A stretch of DNA of 64,000 nucleotides. Origin: Bradyrhizobiaceae bacterium PARB1. Its GTDB lineage: Bacteria > Pseudomonadota > Alphaproteobacteria > Rhizobiales > Xanthobacteraceae. Below, one piece after another: positions 27,888 through 37,734 of this stretch. Under the pieces are notes generated by a model. The model worked only from the letters and a program-made list of their open reading frames with translations, searched no databases and was not told the origin of the DNA. Within the stretch, counting starts at the first letter, position 1, and each line of letters begins with the position of its first letter. The translations under genes and the position numbers were made by a program. The stretch is taken from contig NKIY01000001.1 in assembly GCA_002256345.1 (NCBI GenBank), positions 186,001 through 250,000 on the forward strand, written 5' to 3'.

Positions 27888-28565
27888 TCAGCCCTGTGCC
27901 GCCTTGAAACGTTCGAGCACGGCCGCATGGCCGCGCTCGATTGCCGCTTGGGCTTCGACCAGCGCTGCGGCTGTGCCGCGCGGATCGTTCCACACGAAGT
28001 CGCCCACCAGCACGAAATCCGCGCCGGCCGCAGCAAAACGTTCCGCCTCTTCGAGCGATGCCGCATAGCCGACACAGGGCGGTTCGAACAGTTCTGCCCA
28101 CCATTCCAGCCGCTCCGCGATCGCATCCGCGGAGGGGCGCTGGCCCTTGGCGTCCGGCTCGCCGAACAGCACATAGTCGGCGCCGGCTTCGCCGGCCGAC
28201 ATGGCGTGGTGGCGTGTGGTCAGGCCGCCGCAGCCGGCGATACGATCGGGCTTCAGCGCCGGGAGCGCTTCCTGCAGCGGCGCGAGGCCGGGCAGGTGTG
28301 CGCCGTCAGCGCCGCCGCGGGCAATGAGATCCACATGGCCTTCCACCAGCAGCGCAGCATCGGCCTTCTGCACCGGCGCGGTCACGGCCTTGATACGCGA
28401 GGTGAGGGTGCGCGGATCGGACGGCGCGAGGCGCAGCAGCACGGCGGCCACGTCGCTCTTGCCGAGCAGGTCCGGCAGGCCGGCGAGCAGCGCGGCGGGA
28501 TCATCGACCACGGGCGTCGAAAGATAGAGTCGCGGGGCGGGCGGCGCTGTTGGTTTGGCAGCCAA
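27888..28565 (-). CDS. ThiE-like TIM-barrel protein, divergent
   Basis: A 225-residue protein of the thiamine-phosphate synthase superfamily. The (beta/alpha)8 pattern is visible, with ADGAHLPG and GADYVLFGEPDAKG corresponding to the ThiE DGVHLG and GADYxGxGP segments, but phosphate-binding GG loops near the end are altered (AAGADFVLVGDFVW). ThiE activity is therefore uncertain; a related role, or a regulatory paralogue, is possible. The start is probably the TTG at 28565, two bases after the aldolase stop, with the first conserved strand (RLYLSTP) soon after. No other thi genes are near. Confidence 0.6.
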   Translation of the reverse strand: MAAKPTAPPAPRLYLSTPVVDDPAALLAGLPDLLGKSDVAAVLLRLAPSDPRTLTSRIKAVTAPVQKADAALLVEGHVDLIARGGADGAHLPGLAPLQEALPALKPDRIAGCGGLTTRHHAMSAGEAGADYVLFGEPDAKGQRPSADAIAERLEWWAELFEPPCVGYAASLEEAERFAAAGADFVLVGDFVWNDPRGTAAALVEAQAAIERGHAAVLERFKAAQG

Positions 28566-28567
28566 GA

Positions 28568-29590
28568 TTATGCAGCTTTCTCTTGTTCGGCAGTCCAGGT
28601 GCCGGATGCGGCGAGCGAATTCATGCGCGCGCGATGGGTGAATGCCTTCTGGCCGGCGGCCACGTTTTCGGCCTTGCCGGACCACGCCTTCTGCGGCGCT
28701 GCCTGCAGCGCACGTCCATAGGAGAAGGTGAGCGGCCAGGGCAGGCCGCCGATTTTGTTCATGGCGTCGAGATGCGCGGTGGCTTCTTCATCCGACTGGC
28801 CACCGGACAGGAAGGCGATGCCGGGCACCGAGGCCGGGACGCAGTTCTTCAGCATGCGTACCGTCTTCTCCGCCACTTCGCCGACGCTGGCTTGCGTCTT
28901 CGATTTCCTGCCGGAGATCGCCATGTTCGGCTTGAGGATCATGCCTTCCAGCGCGACGCGTTGCACGCGCAATTCCTGGAACGTCTTGTTGAGTACGCGC
29001 GTCGTCACCTCGACGCAGCGATCGATGTCGTGATCGCCGTCCATCAGCACTTCCGGCTCGACGATGGGCACGATCTGCGCCTGCTGGCACAGCGCCGCAT
29101 AGCGCGCGAGGGCATGGGCGTTCACGGAGATCGCGGTCATGCTCGGAATGCCCGCCCCAATATCGATCACCGCCCGCCATTTCGCGAAGCGTGCGCCGCG
29201 CTCGTAATACTTCGGCAGTCGCTCGGCGAGCTTGTCGAGACCGACAGTGATGAGTTCGCCCGGGCAGTTCGGCAGCGGTTGCGTGCCTTCGTCCACCTTG
29301 ATGCCGGGGATCGCGCCTGCGTCCTCGATCAGGCGAACCAGCGGCGTGCCGTCTTTCGCATCCTGCCAGATCGTCTCATCATAGAGGATGACGCCAGACA
29401 CATACTGGCTCATCGCCTCGCGCGAGCGAAACAGCATCTCGCGATAGTCGCGGCGGTTGTCCTCGGTCGAGGCGACGCCGATGGCGTCGAAGCGCTTCTT
29501 GATGGTACCCGACGACTCGTCGGCCGCGAGCAGGCCCTTGCCCGGCGCGACCATGGCGCGGGCGATGTTGTTGAGATCGGTGAGGTTCAT
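28568..29590 (-). CDS. fructose-bisphosphate aldolase, class I
   Basis: A 340-residue Schiff-base aldolase of the eukaryotic-like class I family, cleaving fructose-1,6-bisphosphate in glycolysis/gluconeogenesis. The start of the family, GKGLLAADESSGTIKKRF, is exact. The active-site Lys lies in GMILKPNMA (about residue 215-223), and LSGGQSDEEAT is the conserved phosphate-binding loop. The start at 29590 (MNLTDLNN) is preferred; the upstream in-frame Met at 29629 adds unconserved residues. A class II aldolase is encoded 1.7 kb upstream on the same strand. Confidence 0.95.
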   Translation of the reverse strand: MNLTDLNNIARAMVAPGKGLLAADESSGTIKKRFDAIGVASTEDNRRDYREMLFRSREAMSQYVSGVILYDETIWQDAKDGTPLVRLIEDAGAIPGIKVDEGTQPLPNCPGELITVGLDKLAERLPKYYERGARFAKWRAVIDIGAGIPSMTAISVNAHALARYAALCQQAQIVPIVEPEVLMDGDHDIDRCVEVTTRVLNKTFQELRVQRVALEGMILKPNMAISGRKSKTQASVGEVAEKTVRMLKNCVPASVPGIAFLSGGQSDEEATAHLDAMNKIGGLPWPLTFSYGRALQAAPQKAWSGKAENVAAGQKAFTHRARMNSLAASGTWTAEQEKAA

Positions 29591-29641
29591 CGGAGCGGTC
29601 CTGAAAGATGGGATGCTTCTTACGGACAATAACGACAGATG

Positions 29642-29965
29642 TCAGGCAAATCCGAGGAAAACGGCGAGGGCGCGGTTAACGCGATCCATATCGGAATCGG
29701 CCAGTTGCCCGAACACCTTACCAATTTTCACACGTGGCATCGTCGTGCATTTGTCTGCCATCACCTGTGAGCGGACTTGCAGGCAGTTTTCCGCACTTGG
29801 TTCGACCAGAACCCGGAAAGTTCTGGCACTGGTGACCTCGCTGGTGAGCGGCAGAAAGGTGACCGAGCCCAGATCTTCAGCCCAGATCGACTGGATGATG
29901 ACGGCAGGACGTGCCTTGCCGTAAGCGCCCTGCATGGCGACCGTGACGAGGTCGCCGCGTTTCAT
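29642..29965 (-). CDS. type II toxin, PemK/MazF family
   Basis: A 107-residue endoribonuclease-type toxin. The family start RGDLVTVAMQGAYGKARPAVIIQ and the T-S/P-L-T strand FLPLTSE are present, together with KIGKVFGQLADSDMDRVNRAL, where MazF proteins end. Substrate specificity is unknown. It overlaps the antitoxin gene by four bases (ATGA), the usual order being antitoxin first. It lies between two aldolase genes. Confidence 0.88.
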   Translation of the reverse strand: MKRGDLVTVAMQGAYGKARPAVIIQSIWAEDLGSVTFLPLTSEVTSARTFRVLVEPSAENCLQVRSQVMADKCTTMPRVKIGKVFGQLADSDMDRVNRALAVFLGFA

Positions 29966-30168
29966 TTCCAGCCGTCGATTTCGATGTTCGAAAGTTCTTC
30001 GAGAATCTGCTTCTCGTCGGCGCTCGCATTAATAACTGCAATATCACGCGCGATCTGCGCCTTGAATTCCGGCGAATTCACATCCGGAACCCAGATGGTC
30101 ACCGGCTTGAGGCCGGCGGCCTTCATCTTTTCGCGGTGCTTGCGGACCCGTTCGGCACCCGTCGCCAT
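29962..30168 (-). CDS. antitoxin MazE-like (DUF3018 family)
   Basis: A 68-residue antitoxin of the DUF3018/MazE-like group common with PemK/MazF toxins in Rhizobiales. The conserved RVRKHREKMKAAGLKPV is near the N-terminus, followed by VTIWVPDVNSPEFKAQIARD and an acidic C-terminus ending EIDGWK. The start at 30168 (MATGAERV) fits the family; an open frame to 30234 lacks homology. It probably binds its own promoter through the N-terminal part, but the promoter region (30169-30253) has no clear operator by eye. Confidence 0.85.
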   Translation of the reverse strand: MATGAERVRKHREKMKAAGLKPVTIWVPDVNSPEFKAQIARDIAVINASADEKQILEELSNIEIDGWK

Positions 30169-30253
30169 GACGACCTCCACTCCGTTACATGTAACATAGT
30201 GTAGGTCGCCCTGGCCTGCAAGGCATGCGTGCATCTCCGCGGGATGCGCGCGA

Positions 30254-31321
30254 TCAGGCGATCTTGGCGTTCAGCTCGCCGGAGGCGTAGCGCTTGGCCA
30301 TTTCCGCGGTGGTCAGCACGCGCTTGATCTTGCTGGCCTGGCCGGCGGTGTTGAATTCCTCCAGGCGCTGCTTGCAGAGCTTGGTCATCGCTTCCATCGC
30401 CGGCTTCAGATATTTGCGCGGATCGAATTCGCTGGGGTTTTCGGACAGGATCTTGCGGATCTGGCCGGTCATCGCCATGCGGTTGTCGGTGTCGATATTG
30501 ATCTTGCGCACGCCATGCTTGATGCCGCGCTGGATCTCGGCCACCGGTACGCCCCAGGTCGGCTTCATCTGGCCGCCGAACTTGTTGATGATGTCCTGCA
30601 GGTCCTGCGGCACCGAGGACGAGCCGTGCATCACCAGATGCGTGTTCGGCAGCTTGCGGTGGATTTCCTCGATCACGTTCATGGCGAGGATGTCGCCGTC
30701 CGGCTTGCGGGTGAATTTGTAGGCGCCGTGCGAGGTGCCCATGGCGATCGCCAGCGCGTCCACCTGGGTTTCCTTGACGAATTTCACGGCTTCGTCGGGA
30801 TTGGTGAGCAGCTGGTCATGCGACAGCTTGCCTTCGGCGCCGTGGCCGTCCTCGGCCTCGCCTTCGCCGGTCTCGAGTGAGCCGAGCACACCGAGCTCGC
30901 CTTCCACCGAAATGCCGCCGAGATGCGCCATGGTGGTCACCGTCTTGGTGACGCCGACATTGTAGTCCCAGTCGCCCGGCGTCTTGCCGTCGGCCTTCAG
31001 CGAGCCGTCCATCATCACCGAGGTGAAGCCGGCCTGGATCGCGGTCATGCAGGTGGCGGCTTCGTTACCATGGTCGAGATGCACGCAGACCGGGATATGC
31101 GGATAGATTTCGGTGACGGCGTCCATCATGTGCTTGAGCATGATGTCGTTGGCATAGGAGCGGGCGCCGCGGGAGGCCTGGATGATGACCGGCGCGTCCA
31201 CACCGTTGGCCGCTTCCATGATGGCGAGGGCCTGTTCCATATTGTTGATATTGAAGGCCGGTACGCCGTAGTCGTTTTCCGCCGCATGATCGAGCAGTTG
31301 ACGCAACGTGATACGAGCCAT
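30254..31321 (-). CDS. fba: fructose-bisphosphate aldolase, class II
   Basis: A 355-residue zinc-dependent aldolase of the type B/Calvin-cycle (CbbA-like) group. Zinc-binding signatures are seen as [15 protein letters not shown], where the Asp/His pair lies, and [23 protein letters not shown] near the C-terminus. It opens [24 protein letters not shown], exactly the family start. It works reversibly in glycolysis, gluconeogenesis and the Calvin cycle. Order with pgk, gap and tkt upstream on the same strand is the classic alphaproteobacterial carbon cluster. Confidence 0.96.
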   Translation of the reverse strand: MARITLRQLLDHAAENDYGVPAFNINNMEQALAIMEAANGVDAPVIIQASRGARSYANDIMLKHMMDAVTEIYPHIPVCVHLDHGNEAATCMTAIQAGFTSVMMDGSLKADGKTPGDWDYNVGVTKTVTTMAHLGGISVEGELGVLGSLETGEGEAEDGHGAEGKLSHDQLLTNPDEAVKFVKETQVDALAIAMGTSHGAYKFTRKPDGDILAMNVIEEIHRKLPNTHLVMHGSSSVPQDLQDIINKFGGQMKPTWGVPVAEIQRGIKHGVRKINIDTDNRMAMTGQIRKILSENPSEFDPRKYLKPAMEAMTKLCKQRLEEFNTAGQASKIKRVLTTAEMAKRYASGELNAKIA

Positions 31322-31487
31322 GCGGGAAACTCCTTGTTGAATGGGGTGGGCGCAGATGCTGCGCCGAAGGGATGATCGCTCTTAGCGCGACCCCAAGGCG
31401 AATCCAAGACGCCAGACGTCGCGCGAGCGACCAGCGTTAATCTCCGACCCGCTAAGGCGTTCCAGCGAGCGGAAATTTACGAGATCG

Positions 31488-31745
31488 CTAGTGGTCGCGG
31501 GCTTCGAGTGCAGCGATCTGCGCCTCGACTGCAGTCACTCGCTCTTCGAAATCGCCAGCAGCGGCTCGCATCATCACGAGCATCGCAGCTCCATCGCGGC
31601 GCTGTTTGCGAACGAGCGTTTCCAAACGCTCGAAGCGCGTTTCGGTCTCTTGTTTGAATTGTCTCATTTCAGAGCGACCCAGAGTGATGTCGCCCTGAAT
31701 CTTCTTCAGGATTTCGAAAACTGCATTGTCCACGTTATCGCTCAT
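31488..31745 (-). CDS. hypothetical coiled-coil protein
   Basis: An 85-residue soluble protein, almost entirely charged helix with heptad-like spacing (KKIQGDITLGRSEMRQFK, TRFERLETLVRKQ). I do not recognise a family. It lies between fba and pgk on the same strand with gaps of 166 and 78 bases. The Shine-Dalgarno sequence is weak, and a competing open frame of 97 codons runs on the plus strand, so its reality rests mainly on the ordered coiled-coil composition. Confidence 0.55.
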   Translation of the reverse strand: MSDNVDNAVFEILKKIQGDITLGRSEMRQFKQETETRFERLETLVRKQRRDGAAMLVMMRAAAGDFEERVTAVEAQIAALEARDH

Positions 31746-31823
31746 GGCCGATACGCGCTCGCCGATGACGAGAACGTATCATAAACATGCGGGTGCACAA
31801 CGGCAACTTTAAATTGCAGGAAA

Positions 31824-33017
31824 TTACTTCTTCAGCACTTCCACGCCCGGCAGCGGCTTGCCTTCCATCCATTCGAGGAAGGCGCCGCCGGCCGTCGAAA
31901 TATAGGTGAAGTCTTCCGCTACGCCGGCATGGTTCAGCGCCGCGACCGTATCGCCGCCGCCGGCCACCGAGATCAGCTTGCCTTCCTTGGTGCGCTTGGC
32001 GGCATGCTTGGCAGCCACCACGGTGCCGCGATCGAATGGCGCGATTTCGAATGCGCCGACCGGGCCATTCCACACCAGCGTCGCTGCATCGTCGATCGCC
32101 GCATGGATGCGCTCGATGGACTGCGGACCGACATCGAGGATCATGCCGTCCTCGGGAATGGCATCGAGGCCATAGGCCTGCGACGGCGTATTGGCTTCGA
32201 ACTTGAACGCCACGGTCGCATCAACCGGCAGGATGATCGCGCAGCCGGCCTGTTCGGCCTTGTCGAGGATGCGCAGTGCCGTCGGCGCCAGATCCTTCTC
32301 GCACAGCGATTTGCCGACGCCGACGCCCTGCGCATGCAGGAAGGTGTTGGCCATACCGCCGCCGATGACCAGCGCCTGCACCTTGCTGACCAGGTTTTCC
32401 AGGAGATCGATCTTGGTCGAGACCTTGGCGCCGCCGACGATGGCGATCACCGGGCGCTTCGGCGCTTCCAGCGCCTTGGAGAGCGCATCGAGCTCGGCCT
32501 GCATGGTGCGGCCGGCATAGGCCGGCAGCTTGTGGCCGAGGCCTTCCGTCGTTGCATGTGCGCGGTGTGCGGCCGAGAAAGCGTCATTGACCCAGATGTC
32601 GCCGAGCTTGGCGAGCTCAGCGACGAAAGCCGGATCGTTCTTTTCCTCGCCGGCATGGAAGCGGGTGTTTTCCAGGCACAGGATGTCGCCATCCTTCATC
32701 GCGGCCACGGCCTTTGCGGCAGGCTCGCCGATGCAGTCGTCGGCGAAAGCGATCTGCTTGTTGATGACATTGGCGAGCGCGGCGGCGACCGGCTTCAGCG
32801 AGTTGCTCTCGTCGCGGCCTTTCGGGCGGCCAAAATGCGCGAGCAGGATGACCTTGCCGCCCTTCTCGGAAATCTCGGTGATGGTCGGCGCAATGCGCTC
32901 GAGCCGCGTTGCGTCGGTGACCTTGCCGCTGTCCATGGGGACATTGAGATCGACGCGCACGAGAACGCGCTTACCCTTCACATCGACATCATCGAGGGTG
33001 CGGAAAGAATTGGTCAT
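31824..33017 (-). CDS. pgk: phosphoglycerate kinase
   Basis: A 397-residue enzyme converting 1,3-bisphosphoglycerate and ADP to 3-phosphoglycerate and ATP. The start [27 protein letters not shown] is the family signature, DRIN-type and GGAKVSTKI motifs lie in the middle, and [17 protein letters not shown] near the C-terminus binds the nucleotide phosphate. The start at 33017 follows conservation; the ORF upstream to 33059 covers part of an intergenic repeat and is rejected. It lies between gap and the small coiled-coil gene. Confidence 0.97.
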   Translation of the reverse strand: MTNSFRTLDDVDVKGKRVLVRVDLNVPMDSGKVTDATRLERIAPTITEISEKGGKVILLAHFGRPKGRDESNSLKPVAAALANVINKQIAFADDCIGEPAAKAVAAMKDGDILCLENTRFHAGEEKNDPAFVAELAKLGDIWVNDAFSAAHRAHATTEGLGHKLPAYAGRTMQAELDALSKALEAPKRPVIAIVGGAKVSTKIDLLENLVSKVQALVIGGGMANTFLHAQGVGVGKSLCEKDLAPTALRILDKAEQAGCAIILPVDATVAFKFEANTPSQAYGLDAIPEDGMILDVGPQSIERIHAAIDDAATLVWNGPVGAFEIAPFDRGTVVAAKHAAKRTKEGKLISVAGGGDTVAALNHAGVAEDFTYISTAGGAFLEWMEGKPLPGVEVLKK

Positions 33018-33024
33018 GTTTGCT

Positions 33025-33139
33025 GTGTCCCGGACGCGGTGCATCGCGCAGCGGTGCACCGCAGAGCCGGGACCGCCACAGTGTGGAAAGGTCCCGGGTC
33101 AGCAACGCACCACTGCGTGGTGCATTGCGCCCGGGACAC
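33025..33139. repeat. dispersed palindromic repeat, copy 1 of 2 (gap-pgk gap)
   Basis: An inverted element with end arms GTGTCCCGGACGCGG and GCGCCCGGGACAC and inner arms AGAGCCGGGACCG and GGTCCCGGGTC. It fills nearly the whole 135-base space between gap and pgk. Copy 2 at 55657-55779 shares both the ends and the internal GAGCCGGGACCGC. Confidence 0.85.
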
Positions 33140-33152
33140 GAGGTTCAGTCGA

Positions 33153-34160
33153 TCAGAGCAGCTTGCCCATCGCGACGGCCGTGTCGGCCATGCGGTTGGA
33201 GAAGCCCCACTCGTTGTCGTACCAGCTCAGCACGCGCACCAGCGTGCCGTTCTGCACCTTGGTCTGGTCGAAGGCGAAGGTCGACGAATGCGGATCGTGG
33301 TTAAAGTCGATCGACACGTTCGGATGCGAAGTGGTGCCGAGCACGCCCTTCAGCTCGCCGGCAGCGGCCTTCTTGATGGCTTCGTTGATCTCTTCCTTGG
33401 TCGTCGCCTTCTTGGCGATGATCTTGAGATCGACCACCGAGACGTTGGGGGTCGGTACGCGGATCGACACGCCGTCGAGCTTGCCGGCCAGCTCGGGCAT
33501 GACCAGGCCGATGGCCTTGGCGGCACCCGTCGAGGTCGGGATCATCGACATCGCAGCCGCACGGCCGCGATAGAGATCGCTGTGCAGGGTGTCGAGGGTC
33601 GGCTGGTCGCCGGTATAGGCGTGGATGGTGGTCATGAAGCCGGTCTCGATGCCGACGGTTTCATTGAGCACCTTGGCGACGGGCGCCAGGCAGTTGGTGG
33701 TGCACGAACCGTTCGAAACGACCAGATGCTCCTTGGTCAGCGTCTTGTGGTTGACGCCATAAACGATGGTCGCATCGGCGCCATCGGACGGAGCCGAGAC
33801 CAGCACGCGCTTGGCGCCAGCGGTCAGGTGCGCAGAGGCCTTCGCCTTGGCCGAGAAGATACCGGTGCATTCGAGCGCGATGTCGATGCCGAGTTCCTTC
33901 CACGGCAGCGTGTTCGGGTCGCGTACCGCGGTGACCTTGATCTTGCCCTTGCCGAGATTGATGCTGTCACCGTCCACGGTGACTTCGCCGGGGAAGCGAC
34001 CATGCACGCTGTCGAAGCGCAGCAGATGGGCGTTGGTTTCGACCGGGCCGAGATCGTTGATGGCGACGACTTCGATGTCGGTGCGGCCCGACTCGTAGAT
34101 CGCCCGCAGAACGTTGCGGCCGATGCGGCCAAAACCGTTGATCGAAACCCGGATCGCCAT
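33153..34160 (-). CDS. gap: glyceraldehyde-3-phosphate dehydrogenase, type I
   Basis: A 335-residue NAD(P)-dependent enzyme of glycolysis and the Calvin cycle. The N-terminal Rossmann motif is [14 protein letters not shown] (about 8-21), the catalytic Cys is in [15 protein letters not shown] (about residue 150), and [17 protein letters not shown] ends the protein. It is preceded by tkt, 123 bases away, and followed by a palindromic repeat and pgk; the repeat might uncouple expression of pgk from gap (inference). Confidence 0.97.
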   Translation of the reverse strand: MAIRVSINGFGRIGRNVLRAIYESGRTDIEVVAINDLGPVETNAHLLRFDSVHGRFPGEVTVDGDSINLGKGKIKVTAVRDPNTLPWKELGIDIALECTGIFSAKAKASAHLTAGAKRVLVSAPSDGADATIVYGVNHKTLTKEHLVVSNGSCTTNCLAPVAKVLNETVGIETGFMTTIHAYTGDQPTLDTLHSDLYRGRAAAMSMIPTSTGAAKAIGLVMPELAGKLDGVSIRVPTPNVSVVDLKIIAKKATTKEEINEAIKKAAAGELKGVLGTTSHPNVSIDFNHDPHSSTFAFDQTKVQNGTLVRVLSWYDNEWGFSNRMADTAVAMGKLL

Positions 34161-34283
34161 TCACTTTCTCCTTGTTGAGGCCCTGCCTTGGATGAGGGCT
34201 TTATATAGTCCCGTTTGCGGGCATTTCATGCCCGGATTGGAACGCTGGTGCAATGTGTCAATTTCACCAGCGCTTTAATGTAG

Positions 34284-36272
34284 TTAAGCCGCGTTGTGCT
34301 TGCGCGTGGCGGCCTCGACCACGGCCTCCGGCGTGATGCCGAACAGCTTGTAGAGTTCCTTGGCCGGTGCGCTGGAGCCAAAGCCCTTCATGCCAATGAA
34401 GATACCGTCATGCCCGATGACGGCATCCCAGCCGAAGCGCACGGCGGCTTCGACGGCGATCTTGACCGGCGCGTCGCCGATGATGGCCTTCTGCTTGTCT
34501 TCCGGCTGCTCCAGCAGCAGTTCGAGCGAGGGCACGGAGACCACGCGGGTGGCGATACCCTTCTCTGCGAGCGTCTTTTGCGCGGCGACGGCGATTTCGA
34601 CCTCAGAACCCGAGGCGAAGATCGACACGGAAGCCTTGCCGTTCGCGGGGACCAGTTCATAGCCGCCATTGGCGCAGAGATTGTCGTCATGATGGGTGGT
34701 GCGCACCGGCGACAGGTTCTGGCGCGACAGTGCCAGCATGGTCGGGCCGTTGGTCTTCTCCATCGCGAGCTGCCAGCACTCCGCGGTCTCAACGGTATCC
34801 GCCGGACGCAGCACGCGCATATTCGGCATCGCGCGCATCGCCGCTAGATGCTCCACCGGCTGGTGGGTCGGGCCATCTTCGCCGAGGCCGATCGAGTCAT
34901 GGGTCATGACGTAGATGACCGGGATCTGCGCCAGCGCCGAGATGCGCATTGCGGGGCGTGCATAATCGGTGAAGCACATGAAGGTCGCACCGGCCGGGAT
35001 GAAGCCACCATGCAGCGCAATGCCGTTCATGGCTGCGGCCATGCCCATTTCGCGGATGCCGTAATGGATGTAGCGGCCCTTGAAGTCGCCGGGCTTCACT
35101 TCGATCGCGTGCTTGGTGCGCGTGTTGTTGGACGGGGTGAGGTCAGCCGAGCCGATCACCATTTCCGGCACCACCTGCACCAGCGCTTCGAGCGCAAGCT
35201 CGCTGGCCTTGCGGGTCGCAACGGTCTGCGGTTCGTCCACCAGCTTCTTCTTCAACTGGCGGATCGCGTCTTCCATCGCTGCCGGGCGCTTGTGATCGTT
35301 GCGGCGGGTGAATTCGTCGCGCTTGTCAGCGGGCTGGGCGTCAAAACGCTTCTTCCAGTCGGCATGCGCGGCAGCGCCCTTCTTGCCCACATCGCGCCAG
35401 GCATTGAGGATGTCATCCGGAATCTCGAACGGGCCGTAGTCCCAGCCGAGCGCCTTCTTGGTGGCCGCAATTTCCTCGACGCCGAGAGGTTCGCCATGCG
35501 CCTTGGACGTGCCGGCCTTCTTGGGCGAGCCGAAACCGATGGTGGTCTTGCAGGCGATCAGCGACGGACGATCCGACGACTGCGCCTCCTTGATCGCCTT
35601 GGCGATCGCGACAGGATCATGCCCGTCGATCTGCACCGCGTTCCAGCCATGCGCCTTGAAACGCGCGACCTGATCGACGCTGTCGGCGAGGGTCAGCGGA
35701 CCGTCGATGGAAATGCCGTTGTCGTCGTACAGGAAGATCAGCTTGGACAGCTTGAGATGGCCGGCCATCGCCAGCGCTTCATGGCTGACGCCTTCCATCA
35801 GGTCACCGTCGGAGCACAGCACGTAAGTGTAGTGATCGACGAGATCGCCGCCATATTCGGCAGCGAGCATGCGCTCGGCGAGCGCAAAGCCGACCGAGGT
35901 GGCGACGCCCTGACCCAGCGGGCCGGTGGTGGTCTCGACACCCGAGGTGTGGAAATTCTCAGGATGGCCCGGCGTCTTCGAATGCAGCTGGCGGAAATTC
36001 TTCAGCTGGTCGAGCGTCATCTCCTTGTTGCCCGTGAGATAGAGCAGGGCATAGAGCAGCATCGAGCCATGGCCGGCGGAGAGGATGAAGCGGTCGCGAT
36101 CGGGCCACTTCGGATCGGCGGCGTCGAATTTCAGGAACTGGGTGAACAGCACGGTGGCGAAATCGGCGGCGCCCATTGGCAGACCGGGATGTCCGGAATT
36201 GGCCTTCTGCACGCCATCCATAGCCAAGGCGCGGATGGCATTGGCCATTTTCGAGTGATCAACCTGCGTCAT
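34284..36272 (-). CDS. tkt: transketolase
   Basis: A 662-residue thiamine-diphosphate enzyme of the pentose-phosphate and Calvin cycles, moving two-carbon ketol units. It begins with [22 protein letters not shown], the usual transketolase opening; the ThDP motif shows GDGDLMEGV-like [14 protein letters not shown] (about residue 155), and the pyrimidine-domain part is [20 protein letters not shown] (about 455-475). The start at 36272 (MTQVDHSKM) is well placed; the longer ORF to 36743 is not homologous. It leads the tkt-gap-pgk-fba cluster and is divergent from DUF4164-zapA. Confidence 0.96.
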   Translation of the reverse strand: MTQVDHSKMANAIRALAMDGVQKANSGHPGLPMGAADFATVLFTQFLKFDAADPKWPDRDRFILSAGHGSMLLYALLYLTGNKEMTLDQLKNFRQLHSKTPGHPENFHTSGVETTTGPLGQGVATSVGFALAERMLAAEYGGDLVDHYTYVLCSDGDLMEGVSHEALAMAGHLKLSKLIFLYDDNGISIDGPLTLADSVDQVARFKAHGWNAVQIDGHDPVAIAKAIKEAQSSDRPSLIACKTTIGFGSPKKAGTSKAHGEPLGVEEIAATKKALGWDYGPFEIPDDILNAWRDVGKKGAAAHADWKKRFDAQPADKRDEFTRRNDHKRPAAMEDAIRQLKKKLVDEPQTVATRKASELALEALVQVVPEMVIGSADLTPSNNTRTKHAIEVKPGDFKGRYIHYGIREMGMAAAMNGIALHGGFIPAGATFMCFTDYARPAMRISALAQIPVIYVMTHDSIGLGEDGPTHQPVEHLAAMRAMPNMRVLRPADTVETAECWQLAMEKTNGPTMLALSRQNLSPVRTTHHDDNLCANGGYELVPANGKASVSIFASGSEVEIAVAAQKTLAEKGIATRVVSVPSLELLLEQPEDKQKAIIGDAPVKIAVEAAVRFGWDAVIGHDGIFIGMKGFGSSAPAKELYKLFGITPEAVVEAATRKHNAA

Positions 36273-36576
36273 GTCGTGTTCCGTGTGACTTGAAGGGTAT
36301 GAACCGGCCTGCCTCCGCTGGAACAGCGGCCGTGCAGCGCGTGCGGCATCGCAAAGGAGAACCGGGGAATAGCACCTCGGTTCCTGAGAGTCCAAGGCGG
36401 CGCCGGAAGCTGTGTCATGATCGAATCTATCGCCGGTTTTTGACCGCTTTGCGGTGCATAGCTTTTGAGCGGCGTTGCGTCCGGATCGCTCCCCGCCTAA
36501 ATTTCCAGCCTTAAAACCTTGTCGCGACGTGCTTTTTGGCGTCGTACCCTCGCAATCAGGTTGTGCATCGCCCGGT
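36273..36576. other. divergent promoter region of tkt and DUF4164-zapA
   Basis: 304 bases between divergent start codons. It must hold the promoters of both operons, and a CbbR-type site would be plausible for tkt, but I see no clear TTGACA/TATAAT pair or T-N11-A palindrome that I would defend. Confidence 0.4.
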
Positions 36577-36903
36577 ATGATCGAACGCCCCGCCCATCTG
36601 TCGGCCTCCGAGCCCGCCCATGCCGGCGCGCAGGAGATTGAGTCCGCGACGCGGCGGCTGATGTCGGCGCTCGACGCGCTGGAAAGCGCGGTGGAGCGTC
36701 GCCGTGAGGCCGATCGCGACGAGGACGAACTCGCCGCCCGCATTCAGGCCCTTGGCGCGGATCGCTCCCGCCTCGCCGATGAACTCGACGGCTCGCTGGT
36801 GAAGACGCGAAAACTCGAACGCACCAATCGCGAGATCGCGGGCACGCTCGATACAGCCATCGGCACCATTCGCGCCGTGCTGGTGGAGCAGGGCCGTGAG
36901 TGA
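36577..36903 (+). CDS. DUF4164 family coiled-coil protein
   Basis: A 108-residue helical protein matching DUF4164, found in Rhizobiales directly upstream of zapA. Charged heptads extend from about residue 22 to the end ([38 protein letters not shown]). Function is unknown, but the constant link to zapA and 6S RNA suggests a role in cell division (inference). The ATG at 36577 is chosen from the MIERPAHL start; the frame extends upstream to 36475 without homology. It overlaps the GTG start of zapA. Confidence 0.82.
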   Translation: MIERPAHLSASEPAHAGAQEIESATRRLMSALDALESAVERRREADRDEDELAARIQALGADRSRLADELDGSLVKTRKLERTNREIAGTLDTAIGTIRAVLVEQGRE

Positions 36904-37294
36904 GCATGATATGACCCACGTCAACGTCACCATCAACGGGCGGCAGTATCGCATGGCCTGCGAGGAAGGACAGGAGACGCGCCTGCTGCGTCTCGCCGAT
37001 AGTCTCGAATCCCGCGTGACGAATCTGCGCGGCAAGTTCGGCGAAATCGGCGATGCGCGCCTGACGGTGATGGCCGCGCTGATGGTCGCCGACGAGCTCG
37101 TCGATGCCAATCAGCAGATCCGCGCATTGCAGGAAGAACTGATGGCGCTGCGCGACGTTCGCGTCGTGGCCGCGGATCGCGCGCGCGCGACACAGACCGC
37201 GGTTGCCGCTGCGCTGAACGCCGCAGCCGAACGCATCGAGAAGACCACGCAGATCCTCAACCGCACCATCGGCGGCGGGGTTGCGATCGGGTAG
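36896..37294 (+). CDS. zapA: cell division protein ZapA
   Basis: A 132-residue ZapA, which cross-links FtsZ filaments at the division site. The N-terminal domain reads VNVTINGRQYRMACEEGQE, typical, followed by a long coiled coil. A GTG at 36896 overlaps the DUF4164 stop and has GGAG nine bases upstream; the ATG at 36911 five codons later is equally acceptable. Its C-terminal extension (about residues 85-132) is longer than E. coli ZapA, common in Alphaproteobacteria. 6S RNA follows 170 bases downstream. Confidence 0.9.
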   Translation: MSEHDMTHVNVTINGRQYRMACEEGQETRLLRLADSLESRVTNLRGKFGEIGDARLTVMAALMVADELVDANQQIRALQEELMALRDVRVVAADRARATQTAVAAALNAAAERIEKTTQILNRTIGGGVAIG

Positions 37295-37297
37295 CCC

Positions 37298-37419
37298 GTC
37301 GTCCCGGCGAAAGCTCGGACCCATAACCTCCGAGGGTGTAATTAAAGCGGCAGAGCTGCAACGATAGCGTCTTCGCCATTTCGCCTGTGTGTATGGGTCC
37401 CGGCTTCCGCCGGGACGAC
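37298..37419. repeat. dispersed palindromic repeat ('GTCCCGGCGAAAGC' type)
   Basis: Left arm GTCGTCCCGGCGAAAGC and right arm GGCTTCCGCCGGGACGAC are inverted, with GGACCCATA and TATGGGTCC just inside. This is the well-known intergenic palindrome of Bradyrhizobium/Rhodopseudomonas genomes. It lies between zapA and the 6S RNA gene. Confidence 0.85.
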
Positions 37420-37463
37420 AGTCTCCCACTGGCGCATCTCCCCCATAACCCCTACATTGCCCT

Positions 37464-37624
37464 TGCGAGGCTGCGTCGCGCGTCAGGAGCCACATATCCC
37501 CGGGGCCTTATCGATCCTTAAGGGAGCTGTCCCTGGCCAGGTCCGTGGACCTGGACACACGGCGCCCACCTACTTTCGTAGGCGTCCCGGGATCGACCGC
37601 TTCAACGGCCACCGCGGCTTCGCA
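37464..37624 (+). ncRNA. ssrS: 6S RNA
   Basis: Regulatory RNA that binds sigma70-RNA polymerase in stationary phase. The closing stem is GCGAGGCTGC (37465-37474) with GCGGCTTCGC (37614-37623). Inside are the strand CCCCGGGGCCTTATCGATCC, the upper stem GGCCAGGTCCGTGGACCTGG, and CACCTACTTTCGTAGG, followed by CCCGGGATCGA that closes the central bubble. This pattern and the location between zapA and the 5-formyl-THF cyclo-ligase gene are the conserved setting of ssrS. Ends are estimated from the stem and may be off by some bases. Confidence 0.88.
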
Positions 37625-37734
37625 CTTTAACTTTGTGGCTCGCATCGGCGCGCCCTTTAACCTCAACGCTCAGAACAAGTGAACCATGGCGCGGCGCCGC
37701 TTTTGCCCGGGCCGGTTGCGGCCTATTCTGTGGC

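Noticed and set aside
31929-34178. 749-codon open frame on the plus strand across pgk and gap
   Set aside because: It covers two undoubted glycolytic genes on the other strand plus a repeat; no domain is visible.
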